This document shows, piece by piece, positions 5,588 to 9,147 of a stretch of DNA of 9,147 bases (position 1 is its first letter; each line of letters begins with the position of its first letter). The stretch is from an uncultured Prevotella sp. Lineage in GTDB: Bacteria > Bacteroidota > Bacteroidia > Bacteroidales > Bacteroidaceae. The position numbers and the translations under genes were made by a program. Under the pieces are notes generated by a model that did no database searches, was not told the DNA's origin, and saw only the letters and a program-made list of their open reading frames with translations. The stretch lies in assembly GCA_938023885.1 (NCBI GenBank), contig CALJCU010000417.1:1-9147 (forward strand), read 5' to 3'.

Positions 5588-7186
5588 TCATTCCCTATTG
5601 GAGCGCAACAGTTCCAGGGCTCTCCGAACATTATGGCTCTGCTGATTCATCACCTGGAAATACTCACTCATATCCCATATATCGCGGGCGACGAGCGCCT
5701 TGAGCTGTGCACGAAGATAGATGAGCGTGCGGTCGAGCTCCGCCTTGTCCTTCGGCTCAATCTTCTGCTTCTTACCCTCAGCTATGATGGTATCGATGAG
5801 CGACTGAGGCACGGTGTAATGGGCGAGATAATCGGAGAAACGGGGATAATTAGCTTTCAACTGCCTGCGGTTGGCATCCATATACCTCAGGTCGTTGTCA
5901 AGCACAATATTCTTCGTCATGAGCTTACGATGGAACATCGTGAACTGCAATGTGTCGAGTGGCACGAAGTAATCGGGCATGATACCCCCGCCTCCATAAA
6001 CCGTGCGATGCTTACGAAGGGTATAGAACCTCAGTGAATCAGCGAAATGGATACTGTCGGCAGAGTAGAGCTCCCCATGCCTGAAGCGGTTGTCAAGGTC
6101 CATCTCATAGTCCTTCAGGTCACCTTTGACATAAGGCTTCTGGATGTTACGGCCAGAAGGCGTATAATAATGAGCCACGGTGAGACGCATCAACGACCCG
6201 TCGGGGAAGTCAATAGGCCGCTGCACAAGTCCCTTACCGAAGGTTCTCCTGCCCACCACCACGCCACGGTCCTGGTCCTGCAGGGCTCCCGTGACAATCT
6301 CTGCAGCGGAGGCAGTGAATTCATTGACGAGCACGATGACCTTCCCATCCTGCAGTGTGCCGTTGCCCTTGGCCAAGTATTCGTAACGGGGCGCCACGCG
6401 TCCTTTCGTATAGACGATAAGGTCGCCCTGCTGCAAAAACTCATTCGCTATCTGCACGGCAGCCTGGAGATAGCCGCCACCGTTGTCCTGCAAGTCGAGG
6501 ATAAGGTTCTTCATGCCTTGTTTCTTCAAGTCCCTGACAGCTGTCATGAACTCCTCGTAGGTCGTTGCTCCGAAACTGCCGACGCGGATATATCCCGTCG
6601 TAGGCTCAATCATGTACCAGCCGTCGACGGTCTTGACAGGGATCTTATCACGGACGACGGTGAAATGGAGCTTTTCTGCTATTCCGCGACGCACGATGGT
6701 GAGGTTGACCTTCGTGCCTTTCGGACCACGAAGTCTCCGCATAATCTCTTCGCGGCTCATCTTCACACCTGCGATAGCCGTGTCGTTAACATCAATGATA
6801 CGGTCACCGGGAAGGATGCCGACTTTCTCTGACGGACCCTTGGCAACAGGCTGGATGACGAGCAGCGTGTCCTCCTGCATGTTGAACTGCACGCCAATGC
6901 CATCGAAAGAGCCATTGAGCGACTCGTTCATTGCCTTCGTCTCCTTGGCTGTGGTGTAGGTGGAGTGCGGGTCGAGTTTTCCGAGCATGCCGCGTATGCC
7001 ATCCTCCACGAGCTTCTGTTGGTTCACGGAGTCGACATAAAGATTACTGATAGCTATCTCCGCCATCTGCAACTTGCGTAGCGGCGCCTCCTTGCCAAAG
7101 TCGATCTTCAGCTGCGCTTGAGAAGGAACAGCGAAGAGGGAACTGAGCAATAATAATAACGCAAAGGCTATTGACTTGATATTCAT
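5588..7186 (-). CDS. S41-family C-terminal processing protease (CtpA/Prc-like)
   Basis: A 532-residue exported serine protease of the C-terminal processing family, which trims or degrades proteins in the periplasm or at the cell surface, recognising free C-termini through its PDZ domain. It begins with a clear signal peptide (KSIAFALLLLLSSLFAVPSQAQ, cleavage near residue 24). A helical N-terminal part with the LDPHSTY motif (71-77) is followed by PDZ (about 95-170, with GIGVQF and ILPGDRIIDVN). The S41 core (about 195-350) contains LDLQDNGGGYL, the nucleophile Ser293 in NEFTASAAE and the general base Lys318 in RRTFGKG, with the family's Ser-Lys spacing of 25. A long C-terminal extension (about 360-532), rich in basic and aromatic residues, is usual for Bacteroidetes members. 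The gene starts 14 bases after the parE stop with no promoter between, so co-transcription is likely. No defects seen. Confidence 0.97.
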   Translation of the reverse strand: MNIKSIAFALLLLLSSLFAVPSQAQLKIDFGKEAPLRKLQMAEIAISNLYVDSVNQQKLVEDGIRGMLGKLDPHSTYTTAKETKAMNESLNGSFDGIGVQFNMQEDTLLVIQPVAKGPSEKVGILPGDRIIDVNDTAIAGVKMSREEIMRRLRGPKGTKVNLTIVRRGIAEKLHFTVVRDKIPVKTVDGWYMIEPTTGYIRVGSFGATTYEEFMTAVRDLKKQGMKNLILDLQDNGGGYLQAAVQIANEFLQQGDLIVYTKGRVAPRYEYLAKGNGTLQDGKVIVLVNEFTASAAEIVTGALQDQDRGVVVGRRTFGKGLVQRPIDFPDGSLMRLTVAHYYTPSGRNIQKPYVKGDLKDYEMDLDNRFRHGELYSADSIHFADSLRFYTLRKHRTVYGGGGIMPDYFVPLDTLQFTMFHRKLMTKNIVLDNDLRYMDANRRQLKANYPRFSDYLAHYTVPQSLIDTIIAEGKKQKIEPKDKAELDRTLIYLRAQLKALVARDIWDMSEYFQVMNQQSHNVRRALELLRSNRE

Positions 7187-7200
7187 GATATTCTAATTTA

Positions 7201-9147
7201 TTACTCCATCGGCTCTGTATCCTGTGGCAGATCTTCTTCAATAACGAGGTTGTCGATGATGAAGTTCTGACGCTCCATCGTGTTCTTACCCATATAATAT
7301 TCGAGAAGCTTCTGCACCTGATCGTTCTTATGCAGCGTTACCTGCTCAAGACGCATGCCAGGACCGATGAAATGGACGAATTCATCGGGAGAGATCTCAC
7401 CGAGGCCCTTGAATCGCGTTATCTCCGGGTCGGGTCCAAGGTCACGGATGGCCTTAACACGCTCCTCATCGGTGTAGCAATAACGGGTGATGAAATCGCC
7501 TTTCTTCTCTCCCTGAGCCAGGCGAAAATCAGCATCGGCAATAACTTTCCTGCTCTTGATCTTTGTACGTCGGTTGCGCACGCGGAAGAGCGGAGTCTGA
7601 AGCACGTAGACATGTCCTTTCTTGATAAGCTCGGGGTAGAACTGAAGGAAGAACGTGATGAGCAGCAAGCGGATGTGCATGCCGTCGACATCCGCATCCG
7701 TAGCCACAATGACTTTATTGTAACGTAGGTCATCCAAGCCATCCTCAATGTCCAAGGCAGCCTGCAGAAGATTGAACTCCTCGTTCTCGTAGACCACTTT
7801 CTTCGTGAGACCAAACGAGTTGAGGGGCTTTCCACGCAATGAGAAGACAGCCTGTGTGTTGACATCGCGGCTCTTCGTGATACTACCGCTTGCTGAGTCT
7901 CCCTCCGTGATGAAGATACTCGACTCTTCCTTCCGGTCGTCTTTCGCGTCACAGTAATGGATACGGCAGTCGCGCAGTTTACGGTTGTGAAGATTAGCTT
8001 TCTTAGCGCGCTCCCGGGCGAGTTTCGTCACACCCGCCATGGCTTTGCGCTCATGCTCATTTTCCTTAATCTTGTTCTCCAAGACATCTGCCACATCTTC
8101 CTTGTGGATATGAAGGTAGTTATCGACCTCGCGTTTGATGAAGTCGCCCACATATTTATTAATGGTCTCGCCACCCGGCTCCATGAGCGTAGAACCGAGC
8201 TTGATCTTCGTCTGTGACTCGAAGACCGGTTCCTCCACATTGATGGCGACGGCCGCCACAATACCATTACGGATATCGGTATATTCGTAGTTCTTGTCGT
8301 AGTATTCCTTGATGGTCTTGGCGATATGCTCCTTGAAAGCACTCTGATGGGTACCGCCCTGTGTAGTATGCTGACCGTTGACGAAACTGTAATACTCCTC
8401 ACCATACTGGTTCGTGTGGGTGAAGGCTATCTCGATGTCCTCTCCTTTGAGGTGTACAATGGGATAGAGCGGGTCCGTTGTCATCGTGTCAACGAGCAGA
8501 TCCTCCAAACCGTTTCGGCTCTTGATATGGCGGCCGTTGTACATGATGGTGAGGCCGCTGTTGAGGTAAGTGTAGTTGCGAAGCATCGTCTCCACGAACT
8601 CGTCGTGAAACGAATAATTCACGAACAGGGTGTCGTCGGGCTCAAAGAAGATATATGTCCCGTTCTCATCCTGTGACGGCCCGGTGTTGTCACTGACGAG
8701 CCTGCCCCGCTCAAAGATGAGGTCACGCACCTTTCCTTCCCGGTAACTCTTCACCTCGAAACGGGAACTGAGCGCATTGACCGCCTTTACACCGACACCA
8801 TTCAGACCCACGCTCTTCTTGAATGCCTTGGTATCATACTTACCACCGGTATTAAGCACGGAGACAGCTTCCACAAGCTTGCCCTGTGGGATGCCACGTC
8901 CATAGTCGCGGACGGAGACACGCAGGTTGCCCTCAATATCCCCCTCAATACGGTCACCGGCATTCATCTTGAACTCGTCAATAGAGTTGTCGATGACCTC
9001 CTTCAGCAAGACATAGATACCATCGTTCTCCTGGCTTCCATCGCCCAGTCGACCGATATACATACCCGGTCGTGTCCTCACATGCTCCATATCCGACAGG
9101 TGCCGGATGTTGTCATCGGTGTAGACAGGGGCGGGGGGTGATGAGGG
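7201..9147 (-). CDS. parE: DNA topoisomerase IV subunit B (partial, 5' end outside window)
   Basis: This is the ATPase and TOPRIM subunit of topoisomerase IV, which with the A subunit (ParC) decatenates and relaxes chromosomes. The frame stays open to the window edge through 19 codons before the Met at 9090, reading ...VYTDDNIRHLSD, typical lead sequence of Bacteroidetes ParE, so the true start is beyond 9147. Counting from the Met at 9090: GHKL ATPase with EVIDNSID (catalytic Glu31, Mg-binding Asn35), GRGIP (64-68) and GLNGVG (95-100); transducer with the QTK loop (293-295); TOPRIM with EGDSA (Glu396) and DADVDG (465-470); and FKGLGE (560-565). The RRPGMYIG-like start followed by LGDGSQENDGIYVLLKE separates it from GyrB, which has a shorter glycine-histidine linker here. 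The protein is acidic at its C-terminus and complete there. It leads the protease gene by 14 bases. Confidence 0.95.
   Translation of the reverse strand, partial: PSSPPAPVYTDDNIRHLSDMEHVRTRPGMYIGRLGDGSQENDGIYVLLKEVIDNSIDEFKMNAGDRIEGDIEGNLRVSVRDYGRGIPQGKLVEAVSVLNTGGKYDTKAFKKSVGLNGVGVKAVNALSSRFEVKSYREGKVRDLIFERGRLVSDNTGPSQDENGTYIFFEPDDTLFVNYSFHDEFVETMLRNYTYLNSGLTIMYNGRHIKSRNGLEDLLVDTMTTDPLYPIVHLKGEDIEIAFTHTNQYGEEYYSFVNGQHTTQGGTHQSAFKEHIAKTIKEYYDKNYEYTDIRNGIVAAVAINVEEPVFESQTKIKLGSTLMEPGGETINKYVGDFIKREVDNYLHIHKEDVADVLENKIKENEHERKAMAGVTKLARERAKKANLHNRKLRDCRIHYCDAKDDRKEESSIFITEGDSASGSITKSRDVNTQAVFSLRGKPLNSFGLTKKVVYENEEFNLLQAALDIEDGLDDLRYNKVIVATDADVDGMHIRLLLITFFLQFYPELIKKGHVYVLQTPLFRVRNRRTKIKSRKVIADADFRLAQGEKKGDFITRYCYTDEERVKAIRDLGPDPEITRFKGLGEISPDEFVHFIGPGMRLEQVTLHKNDQVQKLLEYYMGKNTMERQNFIIDNLVIEEDLPQDTEPME

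Noticed and set aside
6047..6832. 261-codon plus-strand open frame inside the protease gene
   Set aside because: Antisense shadow of an intact S41 protease with all catalytic residues.
1..9147. CRISPR array, tRNA, rRNA, defence or biosynthetic cluster
   Set aside because: No regularly spaced repeats, no cloverleaf or rRNA-like sequence and no matching protein families were seen.

Overview
The window most likely comes from a Bacteroidales genome, probably Prevotella or a close relative. The evidence is a SusC/RagA-type TonB-linked outer membrane protein, a Bacteroidetes-style topoisomerase IV B subunit, an S41 processing protease, and promoters of the Bacteroidetes TAnnTTTG type instead of E. 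coli-like -35/-10 boxes. The genus is inferred from protein style; nothing in the window fixes it.

Right side (5588-9147, minus strand): a housekeeping pair, parE (5' end outside the window) followed 14 bases later by a secreted S41 C-terminal processing protease. Both look intact and are probably co-transcribed.

Middle (2177-5500, minus strand): a susC-like gene with its own promoter, an 11-bp direct repeat of 21-bp period just upstream of it, and a leader of about 190 bases containing a long hairpin. The gene stops abruptly inside the conserved SYLRMKN block, so the last strands of the barrel are missing, and no susD partner is present.

Left-middle (about 723-2192, plus strand): an IS110-family insertion sequence. 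Comparing the two ends by eye shows matched inverted repeats (GTTG-N7-AATAATTGGA) at 723-743 and, inverted, at 2172-2192. The short 5' side (about 74 bases), long 3' non-coding side (about 316 bases) and inverted repeats fit the IS1111 subgroup. The right end abuts susC exactly where the SusC protein is cut off, and the IS end supplies the last codons and the stop. The 3' non-coding part folds by hand into a small UUCG hairpin and two longer stem-loops (1967-2038 and 2050-2090), the position and style expected of a bridge RNA, the guide RNA of IS110-family recombinases. An 8-mer in the first long stem-loop (CATAGAAG) is identical to the DNA at the right IS/susC junction, as would be expected of a target guide.

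Far left (1-722): no recognisable gene. It holds GC-rich hairpins near 654-702, an 8-bp inverted repeat around a possible promoter near 73-132, and AT-rich sequence. It does not carry the missing 3' end of susC, so the DNA on the two sides of the IS was probably not adjacent before insertion; a deletion or rearrangement through the IS is the simplest reading.
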